Source: a virus. Taken from it: DNA of 26,735 bases. A program made the position numbers and the translations under genes. The stretch lies in the IMG/VR virus record IMGVR_UViG_3300036046_000030, positions 1 to 26,735 of that record; one strand, given 5' to 3'. The notes beneath the pieces were generated by a model, which searched no databases, was not told the origin of the DNA, and saw only the letters and a list, made by a program, of their open reading frames with translations. Of the stretch, positions 1-7,962 are shown one piece after another (the stretch's first letter is position 1; every line of letters starts with the position of its first letter).

Positions 1-21
1 GGGCAGGATGCTCTTACGCAT
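1..21 (-). CDS. Start of an unidentified leftward gene (partial)
   Basis: Only the first seven codons (MRKSILP) lie in the window; the ATG is at 21-19 on the minus strand. A purine-rich GAAGGAACGAGACT sequence immediately upstream can serve as ribosome binding site, and a promoter of the phage type lies at 75-103 on the same strand. The product cannot be identified from seven residues. Confidence 0.6.
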
Positions 22-74
22 AGTCTCGTTCCTTCTTCAGTTTCAAACTTCACGTCCCGGGCTGGGATGTTCGG

Positions 75-103
75 ACGCTAGCACCGTCAAGAACCCGGCG
101 CAA
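75..103 (-). promoter_or_regulatory. Promoter, TTGCGC-N17-TAGCGT
   Basis: On the minus strand TTGCGC (103-98) is followed after exactly 17 bases by TAGCGT (80-75). It lies between the stop of the 119-844 gene and the ATG at 21, giving a predicted leader of about 50 bases. It fits the promoter type found before most transcription units in the window. It has not been tested experimentally. Confidence 0.55.
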
Positions 104-118
104 GGGGGCGATTGCGAT

Positions 119-844
119 TTATTTGACCCGGTCTTTCATCCAATCACCGAGCGCAGTAGATGAAGTCGTTTTCTTGACACCGTGCTCGGTTTCCAGCACA
201 GCCATCATCTTCTTGCGCAGCTCCAGGACGACCGCCTTGTCCATCGGCTTGCCGGCTTCTTCCCACAGCTGATCCGCCACGCGGAAGATGGTGGGGCGAG
301 CGCTGGGGCCAGGGGTGCGCGGGCCGCGTGGGGCCGCTGTGGGCCGGGGTTTGCTGGGATCAGGGGTAGGGGGAGTGTACGGGGTAGCTGCCCGCTGTGC
401 GCCGCGCTGTGTGCTGTCGTGCCACGCGGGCATCGCTGGGGCGCTCATCGGGAACAGCTCTTGCACCTGGGCGGGTCGCTTGGCCCCGTAGGCGTACTTC
501 AGAATCGTGCGGTCGGTCTCGCTGCGGATGGTGTCGGCGTACTCGCATTGCGCCTCCAGCTCAGCGTGGTCGACCTTCGTCGGGGATACCCCTGCCAGGA
601 TGGTCGCGAGCGCGTGCCGAATGGCGAGGGGATCCCACAGGGCAGCGCTGCCGCCGGTCAGGTTCATGTAGAGCTTCTTCAGCTCCATGTCGGTGAAGTC
701 TTCCAGGAACAGTTCACTGGACGTGTCGGCGACGACCGCCACGTCCACGTCCGCGCACTCGAGGTACACCAGATCGTGAACGATCCCGGGGACCTGATGC
801 GCGTGTAGGACGCGAAGCTGGTCGCGATCGATTGAGACGTACAT
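119..844 (-). CDS. Unknown phage protein with a P/T-rich linker and a helical C-terminal domain
   Basis: A 241-residue protein of unknown function. The ATG at 844 is chosen because AAGGAGCGCCC lies just upstream; an in-frame ATG at 865 lacks this. Residues 1-135 form a folded-looking acidic domain. About 140-185 is a linker rich in P, T, R and A. The C-terminal 55 residues, from IFRVADQLWEEAGKPMDK to ALGDWMKDRVK, are helical and look like a small winged-helix or regulatory domain, which is inference. It has its own promoter (869-897) directly downstream of the helicase stop, so it can be transcribed separately. The P/T/R-rich linker suggests two independently moving domains. No catalytic motif was seen. 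Confidence 0.85.
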   Translation of the reverse strand: MYVSIDRDQLRVLHAHQVPGIVHDLVYLECADVDVAVVADTSSELFLEDFTDMELKKLYMNLTGGSAALWDPLAIRHALATILAGVSPTKVDHAELEAQCEYADTIRSETDRTILKYAYGAKRPAQVQELFPMSAPAMPAWHDSTQRGAQRAATPYTPPTPDPSKPRPTAAPRGPRTPGPSARPTIFRVADQLWEEAGKPMDKAVVLELRKKMMAVLETEHGVKKTTSSTALGDWMKDRVK

Positions 845-868
845 GGGCGCTCCTTGTGCTTCCATTCC

Positions 869-897
869 TGTTTAGACGCATCGCTGAGCGAATGCAA
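869..897 (-). promoter_or_regulatory. Promoter, TTGCAT-N17-TAAACA
   Basis: Minus strand TTGCAT (897-892), 17-base spacer, TAAACA (874-869), about 25 bases before the start codon of the 241-residue protein. A CATTTTAGGC sequence precedes the -35 box, and similar CATTTT tracts sit in the same place at several other promoters here. One of the best matches in the family. Confidence 0.7.
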
Positions 898-899
898 GC

Positions 900-2711
900 C
901 TAAAATGGAATGTCGTCGTCCAGGTCGTACTTGTGGTCACTCTTGTACTGGCCGGGGACATAGGGCTCTTCGACATCCATCTGCGGACGCGACGCGTCAG
1001 CTTCCTTCGTACCGAAGGCGGTGCCGTCAGTACAGTGAGCCATAATCTGAGGGTACCTCTTGTTGATCCACACCCTCAAGTGAGTGACCGGAGGAAGCTG
1101 GGGCGCCATCTTAAGCGCTGCTTCAGTTGACCCAGGATAGTCGAGCGAGGTACGATCTTTCCACCACATCCGAGCCTTTCGACCTGCAAAATCGTTATGC
1201 TCAAAGCAGATATATTCGTCGTACGCTTTAAGGCCGCAGAAGTAACTCACTTTCATCATAGGAGGGCGGCCCTCCTTCTCGTGCTGCGAGAATGTGATGT
1301 GATCCACCTTCAGGATCTCAACGATGGGTATATCGCCTTTGATCAGATCCTGGCTTGCGGACTGCATCTGCAGCTTCGTCAGAAACTGGAACTCGTGCCC
1401 GCAGCCCATGTCCGTCTTGAACGGCTGCCCGCCGCAGTACTTCACGCTCGCGTGATTGTACGTTTCGCACATCTCGCACAGCTTGACAGGCGCCGTGCCG
1501 CCCTTCTGGCCCTTGCGCCGAGGAACGACGGGATCGTTGATAGGTCCGAGGTTCTTCGTGTTGCCGGCATAGTCAAGCACGAGACAGTTCCGCTTGCCGC
1601 CAGCTTCGATTGCCTTCAGACGACCATCAAGTGTAGTGAGGTCATAGCCCCCAGCATACAGGGGCCGAGTACCACGCCCGAGCATCTGGACCCACAAGAC
1701 CGCGGAGGCTGTCGGCCTCAGCACAATGATCATGTCGATCTCGGGGTCGTCGAAACCGGTCGTGAGGACGTTATTGTTGACCACAGCTCGAAGCTCGCCG
1801 CTCTTGAACGCGCGAATGGTCTCGTCACGACCCGCGCGCTTGCTGTGAACCGATCCGCAGGGGATGCCGAGCATCGTCAGCATGTCAGCGATGTGGTCCG
1901 CGTGATCGGTACCCGATGCGAAGATCAGCCACTTGCGACGATCGTGTCCAACCTCCATCGCCTCGCGGAGCGCAGCTTCAGTGATGTGCGCCTTGTCGAC
2001 CGCCGCTTGGAGCTCCTTCTCGATGAACTCCCCGCCGCGCATGTGAACCCCGCTCGTGTCGAGCAGCGTCTGCGTCTTCTTCGGTACCAGTGGGCACAGG
2101 AACCCTTCGGCGATCAAACGGTTGAACGCTTCAAGACCCGTGATGTCGAAGCAGACGTCGGTGAACAGGGAGGGTTCGAACTCGCCCCGCTTGTTCTCAA
2201 CGGGATCGGTGATGTGCCCGTGACCCAGCCGCCACGGGGTAGCGGTGAATCCGATCACCTTCAGGTACGGGTTGATCGACAGCAAGCCGGCGATGAACTG
2301 TCGGTACATGGTCGAATCGGTCGGGCTGACGAGGTGCGCCTCGTCGATGATGATCAAGTCGATGCGCCCAAACTTGGCGTATATCTTCGCCACCGACGCA
2401 ATGCCGGCGAACGTGATGGCTGCGCCGACGTCCTTGCGGTTCAGCCCCGCACTGAACACGCCAGCTGGCGCGAACGGCCACAGCGTCATCAGCTTCTCAT
2501 AGTTCTGCTGAATCAGCTCCTTGACGTGCGTGAGGACCATCACCTTCTGGCCCGGGTACGCCTGGAACACCGACTGGAGGAAGCGCGCAATGACGACGCT
2601 CTTCCCCGTGCCGGTCGGCATGGCCACGACGGGGTTGCCAACACCGCCGTTCTGGAAGTAGGCCCATATCGAACCTACAGCCTCGGTCTGGTACGAACGG
2701 TCCTGGAGCAC
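900..2711 (-). CDS. Superfamily 2 DEAH-box helicase with C-terminal zinc ribbon
   Basis: An ATP-dependent nucleic-acid helicase or translocase of 604 residues, probably acting in phage DNA replication or recombination. Visible motifs are Walker A MPTGTGKS (about 31-38), DEAH (123-126), GFTATP (motif III, 154-159), TTGFD and QMLGRGTRP (motif VI, 342-349). A zinc ribbon follows with Cys at about 412, 415, 426 and 437. The C-terminus is acidic (DLDDDIPF), a feature often used for protein contacts. I chose the GTG at 2711, which overlaps the stop of the upstream nuclease gene in a TAGTG junction; an ATG 40 codons earlier would lie wholly inside the nuclease gene. Coupling to a Cas4-like nuclease suggests that the two act together on DNA ends (inference). 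Confidence 0.92.
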   Translation of the reverse strand: MLQDRSYQTEAVGSIWAYFQNGGVGNPVVAMPTGTGKSVVIARFLQSVFQAYPGQKVMVLTHVKELIQQNYEKLMTLWPFAPAGVFSAGLNRKDVGAAITFAGIASVAKIYAKFGRIDLIIIDEAHLVSPTDSTMYRQFIAGLLSINPYLKVIGFTATPWRLGHGHITDPVENKRGEFEPSLFTDVCFDITGLEAFNRLIAEGFLCPLVPKKTQTLLDTSGVHMRGGEFIEKELQAAVDKAHITEAALREAMEVGHDRRKWLIFASGTDHADHIADMLTMLGIPCGSVHSKRAGRDETIRAFKSGELRAVVNNNVLTTGFDDPEIDMIIVLRPTASAVLWVQMLGRGTRPLYAGGYDLTTLDGRLKAIEAGGKRNCLVLDYAGNTKNLGPINDPVVPRRKGQKGGTAPVKLCEMCETYNHASVKYCGGQPFKTDMGCGHEFQFLTKLQMQSASQDLIKGDIPIVEILKVDHITFSQHEKEGRPPMMKVSYFCGLKAYDEYICFEHNDFAGRKARMWWKDRTSLDYPGSTEAALKMAPQLPPVTHLRVWINKRYPQIMAHCTDGTAFGTKEADASRPQMDVEEPYVPGQYKSDHKYDLDDDIPF

Positions 2712-3673
2712 TACAGGTCTTTCGGCGTGTACTGGTCGCAGCCAGTCAGCTGGAGTTCCTTGCTCAGCACCATGTCGCCGCGCAGACGGCAACGCCATTC
2801 CTTGTTCTTGGCCGGGTAGCTGTGTGGACACGTCCGGCAGTTACGATCGGCCGGAGCGCCCATGTGGCAGACAGGCTTGTGGTCACAGAAGCGGCACTTC
2901 CAGAAGCCGGGCGTCTCGCTGATGCGCTTGGGAGCGTCCGGCAGCCAGACAAGGTTCTCACCACGATCCAGGAACTGGTCAGCGATGGCGGTGTCCAGGT
3001 ACACGAGCTCCATGTAGATGTCGTCGGTGTTCTTGTTGACCGCGACGTAGATGGCGATCGGCAAGCCCATCTTGCGCATGTACTGCTGCATCTGAACGTA
3101 GTGCTCGAACTTGGCGTCGCGAACACCTTTCCCCGTGAAGGGGTAGAGCTGAGGGTCTTCCTGATGCTTGCGCCAGTCGGGCAGCTTGCCAGCTAGCTCA
3201 ACGAACGACGTCTCGCTGTGAGTCTTAAACTCGCCAAGCGCCGCTGTCCCCGCCGGCAGCTCAGGCAGGTCCAGGATAACCCCGTCGCCTGACCCGCCGT
3301 AGTGCCCTTCAGCGTGGCTGATGCGGAACTGATTGCCGTGCTCGTCCTGCTGGAACACCCGGCAACCGATCATGAGGAATAGAGCGATGAACCGTGCTTC
3401 CTCGAGGTGGCCCCGGTTGAACAGGCGCAGGATGCGCCCGCCGAACTTCGACTTCGTGACCCAGCGCCAGTTATACCAGATCGCTCGGGCACACTCCTGA
3501 CCGATCATGGACGCGCCGAGGTGCGACCTGTGGCCATCCTCATCGGTTCGGTAGGCGTCTCCGATATGCGGGATCACCTTGCCAAGCCATCCGCGATAGC
3601 TGGCGCCCTGGTCGGCACGCATGATCTCATCGATCCGCGCCATTGTCTGGTAAGCAAGAGTAACGTGTGGCAT
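2711..3673 (-). CDS. PD-(D/E)XK nuclease, Cas4/RecB-like, probable Fe-S cluster
   Basis: A 320-residue nuclease of the PD-(D/E)XK superfamily. The catalytic core reads GSGDG (Asp130) and GEFK (Glu148, Lys150), followed by VQMQQYM (about 193-199), which fits motif QxxxY. Cys61 in the N-terminal part together with Cys260, Cys263 and Cys269 match the one-plus-three cysteine pattern that binds a 4Fe-4S cluster in Cas4 and AddB nucleases; further cysteines lie at 279, 282, 295 and 312. This type acts as an exonuclease on DNA ends in recombination. The ATG at 3673 has GAGG a few bases upstream. It is preceded by a structured gap and followed by the helicase with a one-base overlap. Confidence 0.88.
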   Translation of the reverse strand: MPHVTLAYQTMARIDEIMRADQGASYRGWLGKVIPHIGDAYRTDEDGHRSHLGASMIGQECARAIWYNWRWVTKSKFGGRILRLFNRGHLEEARFIALFLMIGCRVFQQDEHGNQFRISHAEGHYGGSGDGVILDLPELPAGTAALGEFKTHSETSFVELAGKLPDWRKHQEDPQLYPFTGKGVRDAKFEHYVQMQQYMRKMGLPIAIYVAVNKNTDDIYMELVYLDTAIADQFLDRGENLVWLPDAPKRISETPGFWKCRFCDHKPVCHMGAPADRNCRTCPHSYPAKNKEWRCRLRGDMVLSKELQLTGCDQYTPKDL

Positions 3674-3688
3674 GGATCCTCGATGTCG

Positions 3689-3793
3689 CTAGGTGGCCGG
3701 CGGAGCATGGTCGATTGCTCGACCCGTTCAAGGAGGCACAAGAAAGCGCCCCGCCGGCCGCCTAGAGACACCGGGGAGCTGAAGCTCCCCGGT
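3689..3793 (-). other. Structured intergenic segment with three hairpins
   Basis: The gap between the ssDNA-binding protein and the nuclease holds a 15-base inverted repeat (3689-3703 with 3751-3765, one G-U pair), a smaller hairpin in its loop (GGTCGA 3709-3714 with TCGACC 3719-3724) and a perfect 11-base-pair hairpin (3770-3780 with 3783-3793). None has a T-tract, so a simple intrinsic terminator is unlikely. In the leftward transcript it would be a highly folded leader before the nuclease gene: possibly an RNase III processing site, an attenuator or a small RNA. No promoter of the local type was found in it. Confidence 0.6.
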
Positions 3794-3810
3794 GACCCTC
3801 GGGCTTAGCC

Positions 3811-4647
3811 CTATTGCTGCCAGGGCGGCACCGCCGAATGGGCGGGATGCTGCTCCTGCGGAGCCTGCTGGGGCGGCTGCGCCGCCTGCTGGGGCGGCTG
3901 GGGCTGCTGAGCGGGGGCTTGGGCCCACGGTTGCTGCGCAGCGCCCCCTTGCGGCTGCTGCCACGGCTGCTGGGCCCCCGCGTTGGGGTCCTGCTGCGGC
4001 TGCTGCTGCATCTGCGGCTGCTGCTGCATCTGCGGCTGTTGCTGCATCTGCGGCTGTTGCGGCTGCTGGGCCCAGGGCTGATCACCCTGCGCCGGCTGCT
4101 GGAACTGCTGCGGAGCCTGCATCGGCTGTTGCGGCGCCTGCGGCGCCTGCGGCGCCTGCGGCGCACCGCCGAAGCCTTGCGGCGCCTGAGGCGCACCGCC
4201 GCCGAATCCGCCCTGTTGCGGGGCGCCCCCGCCGGCCATGTCGACCTGCTCGTTGATGTTCTTGTACGAGGTGATGTCGTTCTGGTCCTCGTACTGACCG
4301 GTCGTGTCCTTGCGGACCTTGACCTTCACCTTCAGCGGGATGCCGTGCAGCTGGCCCGAGTCCTGGACGTGCAGAACGCCGACAGCGTGGGCGATGGCGC
4401 TCAGCTGCTTCATGGCGATCTCGACCGTCTGCTGATTCGTGTTCCGCAGATTGAGGCGGGTGAACAGCTTCCGGCCCTGGTACTGGCCGTCCAGGATGTT
4501 GAACCGGATCTGGAGGTAGGCGCCGCCGCCGTCCTTGGTCGGCTTCATTTCCGACTCGTCGATGGAGACGTTGTACCAGCCAGCCGGCACGATCTCGAAG
4601 CCGGTATCCGGCTCGACCTGCGTGGCGTCGAAGTTCAGTTGAACCAT
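3811..4647 (-). CDS. DUF669-type ssDNA-binding protein with a long Q/P-rich tail
   Basis: A 278-residue probable single-stranded-DNA-binding protein. Residues 1-140 match the phage DUF669 pattern: LNFDA start, PAGWYNVSIDESEMKPTKDG, a central beta-rich part and YKNINEQV. The rest is a low-complexity tail of Q, P, A and G with tandem PQMQQQ units, ending in VPPWQQ. In bacterial SSBs a disordered tail ends in an acidic tip that recruits partners; here the acidic tip is missing but a Pro-Pro-Trp end is kept. AAGGAG precedes the ATG at 4647. The gene follows the Sak4-like ATPase by 15 bases, a usual pairing in phage single-strand-annealing modules. Confidence 0.87.
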   Translation of the reverse strand: MVQLNFDATQVEPDTGFEIVPAGWYNVSIDESEMKPTKDGGGAYLQIRFNILDGQYQGRKLFTRLNLRNTNQQTVEIAMKQLSAIAHAVGVLHVQDSGQLHGIPLKVKVKVRKDTTGQYEDQNDITSYKNINEQVDMAGGGAPQQGGFGGGAPQAPQGFGGAPQAPQAPQAPQQPMQAPQQFQQPAQGDQPWAQQPQQPQMQQQPQMQQQPQMQQQPQQDPNAGAQQPWQQPQGGAAQQPWAQAPAQQPQPPQQAAQPPQQAPQEQHPAHSAVPPWQQ

Positions 4648-4662
4648 AGGGTGATTGGCTCC

Positions 4663-5382
4663 TTAAGCCTGTTGGATCTTTGCAAAGATAGCGCCGAGGT
4701 GCGGATATTCGACCGGAGCCAGCGCCCCGCTCCGGTCCTTCGCTTCGAACTGCAGATCGGGTTGAGTCTGCAGAAACCTGTAGGCGTCCCCTTGGGGCGT
4801 CTTGCCGACGCCAAGGCGGAACACCTCGTCGAAGAAGTACGGCAGCGCCGGACCCAGCTTCGACCCGGGCACGGACGGCCCGAACTTGACCACACCGGTC
4901 AACTCGTCCTTCATCGGCTCCATCTTGGCGCTGATGATGACGTTCTTGCCGGGCAGGTCACGGAACGCGCGGACGAGCGTCTGCCCCTTTTCGATCAGCT
5001 CGCCATACGCCTGGCGCGGGTCCTTGACCTGGCGCTTGGCGTTGTTCAGGATCACCTCCATGATTTCGGAGATGCTGTCGAGCCCGACGGTGGCGAACTG
5101 CCGGGCCTCCGCCGACTGCGAGCACCAGCGATGCGCGTCGGTGAGGTCGTCGACGTTGCTCACTTCGATCATGGGCATGTTATAGCAGATGCCCGGCGTG
5201 TTGACCCCGAAGAGCCGTTCGAGGTTCGACTTCTTCAGGGACAGGGCGCCCGACTCGGCGCTGATGAGGATGGGGGCGGGAGCGGTTGCGTTCAGAACCG
5301 TCTTCCCCATGCCGGCCCCGCCATAGACGAGGCACTTGACCCCGCCAGTGGCGGTGGCTTGCTCAGCCGTGGTGAACTTCAT
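4663..5382 (-). CDS. Sak4-like RecA-fold ATPase (recombination)
   Basis: A 239-residue P-loop ATPase. Walker A is GGAGMGKT (21-28) and the likely Walker B aspartate is in TVGLDSISE (near residue 100). Size, motif spacing and the neighbouring DUF669 gene fit the Sak4 group of phage single-strand annealing or recombination proteins (AAA_24 family). It probably loads on ssDNA with the DUF669 protein and promotes annealing during replication or repair. The ATG overlaps the stop of the upstream Toprim gene (TAATG), so the two are translationally coupled. Confidence 0.87.
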   Translation of the reverse strand: MKFTTAEQATATGGVKCLVYGGAGMGKTVLNATAPAPILISAESGALSLKKSNLERLFGVNTPGICYNMPMIEVSNVDDLTDAHRWCSQSAEARQFATVGLDSISEIMEVILNNAKRQVKDPRQAYGELIEKGQTLVRAFRDLPGKNVIISAKMEPMKDELTGVVKFGPSVPGSKLGPALPYFFDEVFRLGVGKTPQGDAYRFLQTQPDLQFEAKDRSGALAPVEYPHLGAIFAKIQQA

Positions 5383-6305
5383 TAGTCTTCGAGCTCCTTA
5401 TACTCGCGACGGATGCGGACCAGTTCGGCACGGCGCCGTTCGATACGGTCCTTCGTCTTGTCCCACTGTTCGAAGTCGATCAGCGGCTCCACCTCCGCGC
5501 GAATCAGCTCGCGCAGGTAGTCGGGTGAAACGGCGTCCAGCTCCCAGCTCTGATCTCCGTACAGCGCGCGATACGACTCGTACCGAGCATCGGTTGTGCG
5601 GGCCGGGTTCGGAGGAGGGTTGAGCTCCCGAACCTGATCCATGTTCAGCGCCATACGACGGAAGTCGATGCTGATGCCCAGCTCGTCGGTACGGGCGAAA
5701 AGGTTCAGCCGTTCCCGAAGGTCGCGCGACATATCGATCCCGCTGGGATCGTGGTCCCCGAAGTGGAGAACAACGATCTCGCGATGGTCGTCCATAATAC
5801 GGTACTTCCCTATGTCGCGCAAGGCTGTCGCGCTGGGATATCCGCGTGCCGGAAGCAGCGGGATGTCCCACGGCTTGAAGAGCTGTTCGAAGACGCCGGC
5901 GAGCGCCTCCTTCTCCACCACACCCAGGACGAACGTGGGCTGCTCGGCCCACAGGTCCTCGTGATACCACGTCGCCGCGCTGTCCAGCATCGACTTGACG
6001 CCGGTCCAGTGCGAACGCTCGATCACCTCTCGGGTGCGGTCTTCGATTGCATCCCAGTCGATGAGTCCAGCGAGGCGCGCGTTCGTCATCAGCTGGACGA
6101 TGTTGTCGTAGTTCTGGACGGTGTTCTCGAACACCTTTTGCTGCGGGCCGTACCGCACCTTCCTCGCGACCAGCTGATAGAACAGCTGGCGGATGGTGAG
6201 CTTGAACCCGCGGGCCGACCAGTCGCTGACGATGCCGTCGCAGATGCTGATCAGGTCCAGGGAGGCGGGACGGAACCGCTGGATGTCACCATACGATTCC
6301 TTCAC
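5382..6305 (-). CDS. Toprim protein resembling topoisomerase VI subunit A/Spo11
   Basis: A 307-residue protein with a clear Toprim domain: VVEKEA (Glu131) and GDHDPSG (Asp184, Asp186) provide the E...DxD metal site, with PARGYPS between. Upstream, FKLTIRQLFYQLV places Tyr43 in a context like the RxxxY active-site tyrosine of the 5Y-CAP domain of Topo VI A and Spo11. The protein is shorter than a typical Topo VI A (about 350-390 residues), and no B subunit (GHKL ATPase) is in the window, so it may be a stand-alone Mini-A-like enzyme. The C-terminus is a charged helix. The GTG at 6305 overlaps the previous stop (GTGA). Toprim is certain by motif; the Spo11 link is inference. Confidence 0.8.
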   Translation of the reverse strand: MKESYGDIQRFRPASLDLISICDGIVSDWSARGFKLTIRQLFYQLVARKVRYGPQQKVFENTVQNYDNIVQLMTNARLAGLIDWDAIEDRTREVIERSHWTGVKSMLDSAATWYHEDLWAEQPTFVLGVVEKEALAGVFEQLFKPWDIPLLPARGYPSATALRDIGKYRIMDDHREIVVLHFGDHDPSGIDMSRDLRERLNLFARTDELGISIDFRRMALNMDQVRELNPPPNPARTTDARYESYRALYGDQSWELDAVSPDYLRELIRAEVEPLIDFEQWDKTKDRIERRRAELVRIRREYKELED

Positions 6306-6529
6306 AACGTGACCTCGCTGATGTTCACGCGCGTGCCGCACGACGGGCACTGGGCAGTTCCGGACACAGCCTCGTCCGTACCATCGACCTTCTCGGCGAA
6401 CCGATCGCGCAGTTCCTTGAGCCATCCCGTGACGTCGGGGAAGTAGCTGTCGATCGTGCGGAGCAGTTCCGCGTCGGTCGTGTGGTGAACCGGCGGAATC
6501 GTGGTCGCGGGGGCAGCTTGAAGTCTCAT
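6302..6529 (-). CDS. Small CxxC protein
   Basis: A 75-residue protein with one CPSC pair at about 61-64 near the C-terminus and an acidic helical middle. One CxxC cannot complete a zinc site alone, so it may dimerise around a metal or act as a partner of the Toprim protein encoded next. It overlaps the ligase stop by four bases (ATGA) and the Toprim start by four bases (GTGA), so it is translated as part of the ligase-Toprim-Sak4 run. Function unknown. Confidence 0.75.
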   Translation of the reverse strand: MRLQAAPATTIPPVHHTTDAELLRTIDSYFPDVTGWLKELRDRFAEKVDGTDEAVSGTAQCPSCGTRVNISEVTL

Positions 6530-7470
6530 GACATATCCTCGGGTTGACGGACGGACTGGAAGGTCGGGAACCGGGGCTTGTCCTTGATCCCCTTCGGGAA
6601 GAACTTGGCCTTTCCGATGTGCCCGAGTATCTTGTCAGGGTTGGCGAAGTAGTCGCGCCGCTCATCGTGGGACATGCAGCCAGCGCCGACCCTCACCTGC
6701 TGGCCCTGCTCGAAGAGCACCTTGCCGGCGGTGTCTGTGACCACACTGGTCGTCCGGCCCAGCATCGCGCCCACCATTCCGTTGGCGACCTTGTTCGCTT
6801 GGTGGCTGCTCCGGAAGGTCTGCCCCAGCTCGTTGATCTGCGCCTCGTTCTGGTTCTCCTCACCTTCGATCAGCTCGTCGATGATGAACTCAAAGTCCAC
6901 GAAGCGCTTGATGCGGCCGAGACCTCCTTCGGTTGGCGTGCTGCGCCCCTGCTTATGCGGGTCGTTGATGTTGCGCGTGATCGACCCTTCGAATCCCATC
7001 TCAAGCCATTTGGCGTCGTGCGCGTTCAGCTCATCGAGACTGTGGACGACGACCCACGGGATGACGCGGAGGTGCGGTGCCACAGGGTGACCCTCAGCCA
7101 CCAGACGCGCAACCTCATCGGTGAGTCGCTCCAGGCGCTGGATGTAGGGGAGGTCGCGGGTATCGACCGTGACGTAGTCGAACAGCCACCACAGGACGAA
7201 CGGCTCGCCTTTGATAGTGCCTGTGGCGCTGGACGTCAGGCGGCACAGGTCAGGGTGAGTCTCTTCCCACGCTGCCAGCTCACCGTCGAAGCCTACGCAC
7301 GCGCTGACGCTGAACTTCGCCGTGAGGTACAGGTTCTTGAACTTCTTGAGACTGCGCCCGGTGAAGGTGCCCAGCATGTTGAGCGCGCGGACGCCGTCGA
7401 TCTTGGGCTGCGCTATCAGAGGGAAGCGCAGCTTGGACTCGATCACGTCACTGGCGAGCATAGGCTTCAT
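6526..7470 (-). CDS. ATP-dependent DNA ligase, T7-like
   Basis: A 314-residue ligase of the small phage type. The adenylation motif AQPKIDG gives Lys23 as the nucleotide-accepting residue. Other motifs are GRSLKKFKN, GFDGEL (motif III, Glu64), FEGSITR (motif IV) and LGRIKRF (motif V). A short OB-fold-like C-terminal part follows, including GQQVRVGAG. It would seal nicks in lagging-strand and recombination products, with RNase H encoded just upstream. The start may be the ATG at 7470, used here, the ATG at 7461, or a TTG at 7494 overlapping the RNase H stop; none has a strong ribosome binding site. Confidence 0.92.
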   Translation of the reverse strand: MKPMLASDVIESKLRFPLIAQPKIDGVRALNMLGTFTGRSLKKFKNLYLTAKFSVSACVGFDGELAAWEETHPDLCRLTSSATGTIKGEPFVLWWLFDYVTVDTRDLPYIQRLERLTDEVARLVAEGHPVAPHLRVIPWVVVHSLDELNAHDAKWLEMGFEGSITRNINDPHKQGRSTPTEGGLGRIKRFVDFEFIIDELIEGEENQNEAQINELGQTFRSSHQANKVANGMVGAMLGRTTSVVTDTAGKVLFEQGQQVRVGAGCMSHDERRDYFANPDKILGHIGKAKFFPKGIKDKPRFPTFQSVRQPEDMS

Positions 7471-7474
7471 GTGG

Positions 7475-7960
7475 TCATCCAAACGGGTTGTCAATGTGTT
7501 GAGGTTCGCCGCGGAGCTGGGCGCGCATCGCTCGCATCCCCGCCTTGGCCCGCATGTCGCACATACGGTTCGTGATCGAACGCGCGTCCTGGACAGCGGT
7601 GTGCCCTTTGACGTGCTTGAAGCTCAGGCGAATGCGTCGCCCTTCGATCAGCTTCTGCATGGTCTGGAACGCGACCAGTTCCTCACCGCCAACGCTCCGC
7701 TGGCGCTTGAAAGCTCCGATCGCTGCGACGGAGTCGGTCTGCACCAGAAGCTCATCCCCGTCTTGGATAAGACCCTGTTGCAGACCGTCTGCGATAGAAC
7801 GAACGATGGCCATCATCTCGGCGCCGTTCGATCCGTTGCACAGTGCGCGCAACGAACCGCCGCCGGGCACCTTGCCGCGTTCGCACGCGATCCAGTACCC
7901 GTATCCTGCCGCCTTCGTTCGCGGGCACCAGGACGCATCCGAGATGATGGTGACGTTCAC
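7475..7960 (-). CDS. RNase H (type 1 fold)
   Basis: A 161-residue RNase H that removes RNA from RNA-DNA hybrids such as primers. The four acidic residues and the histidine of RNase HI are visible: Asp8 (IISDAS), Glu48 (NGAEMMAI), Asp76 (VQTDS), His120 (VKGHT) and Asp135 (NRMCDMRAKA). The GTG at 7960 comes two bases after the upstream stop, and the long upstream extension of the open frame lies inside the neighbouring gene and is not protein-like. It sits directly before the ligase, a logical pair for Okazaki-fragment processing. Confidence 0.92.
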   Translation of the reverse strand: MNVTIISDASWCPRTKAAGYGYWIACERGKVPGGGSLRALCNGSNGAEMMAIVRSIADGLQQGLIQDGDELLVQTDSVAAIGAFKRQRSVGGEELVAFQTMQKLIEGRRIRLSFKHVKGHTAVQDARSITNRMCDMRAKAGMRAMRAQLRGEPQHIDNPFG

Positions 7961-7962
7961 GA

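Noticed and set aside
1197-2819. 540-residue open frame on the plus strand
   Set aside because: It is the antisense of the helicase with its complete motif set; composition is typical of a shadow frame in high-GC DNA.
3814-5385. 523-residue open frame on the plus strand, L/R-rich
   Set aside because: Antisense to the DUF669 and Sak4 genes; the LLRLL repeats are the reverse of the Q-rich tail.
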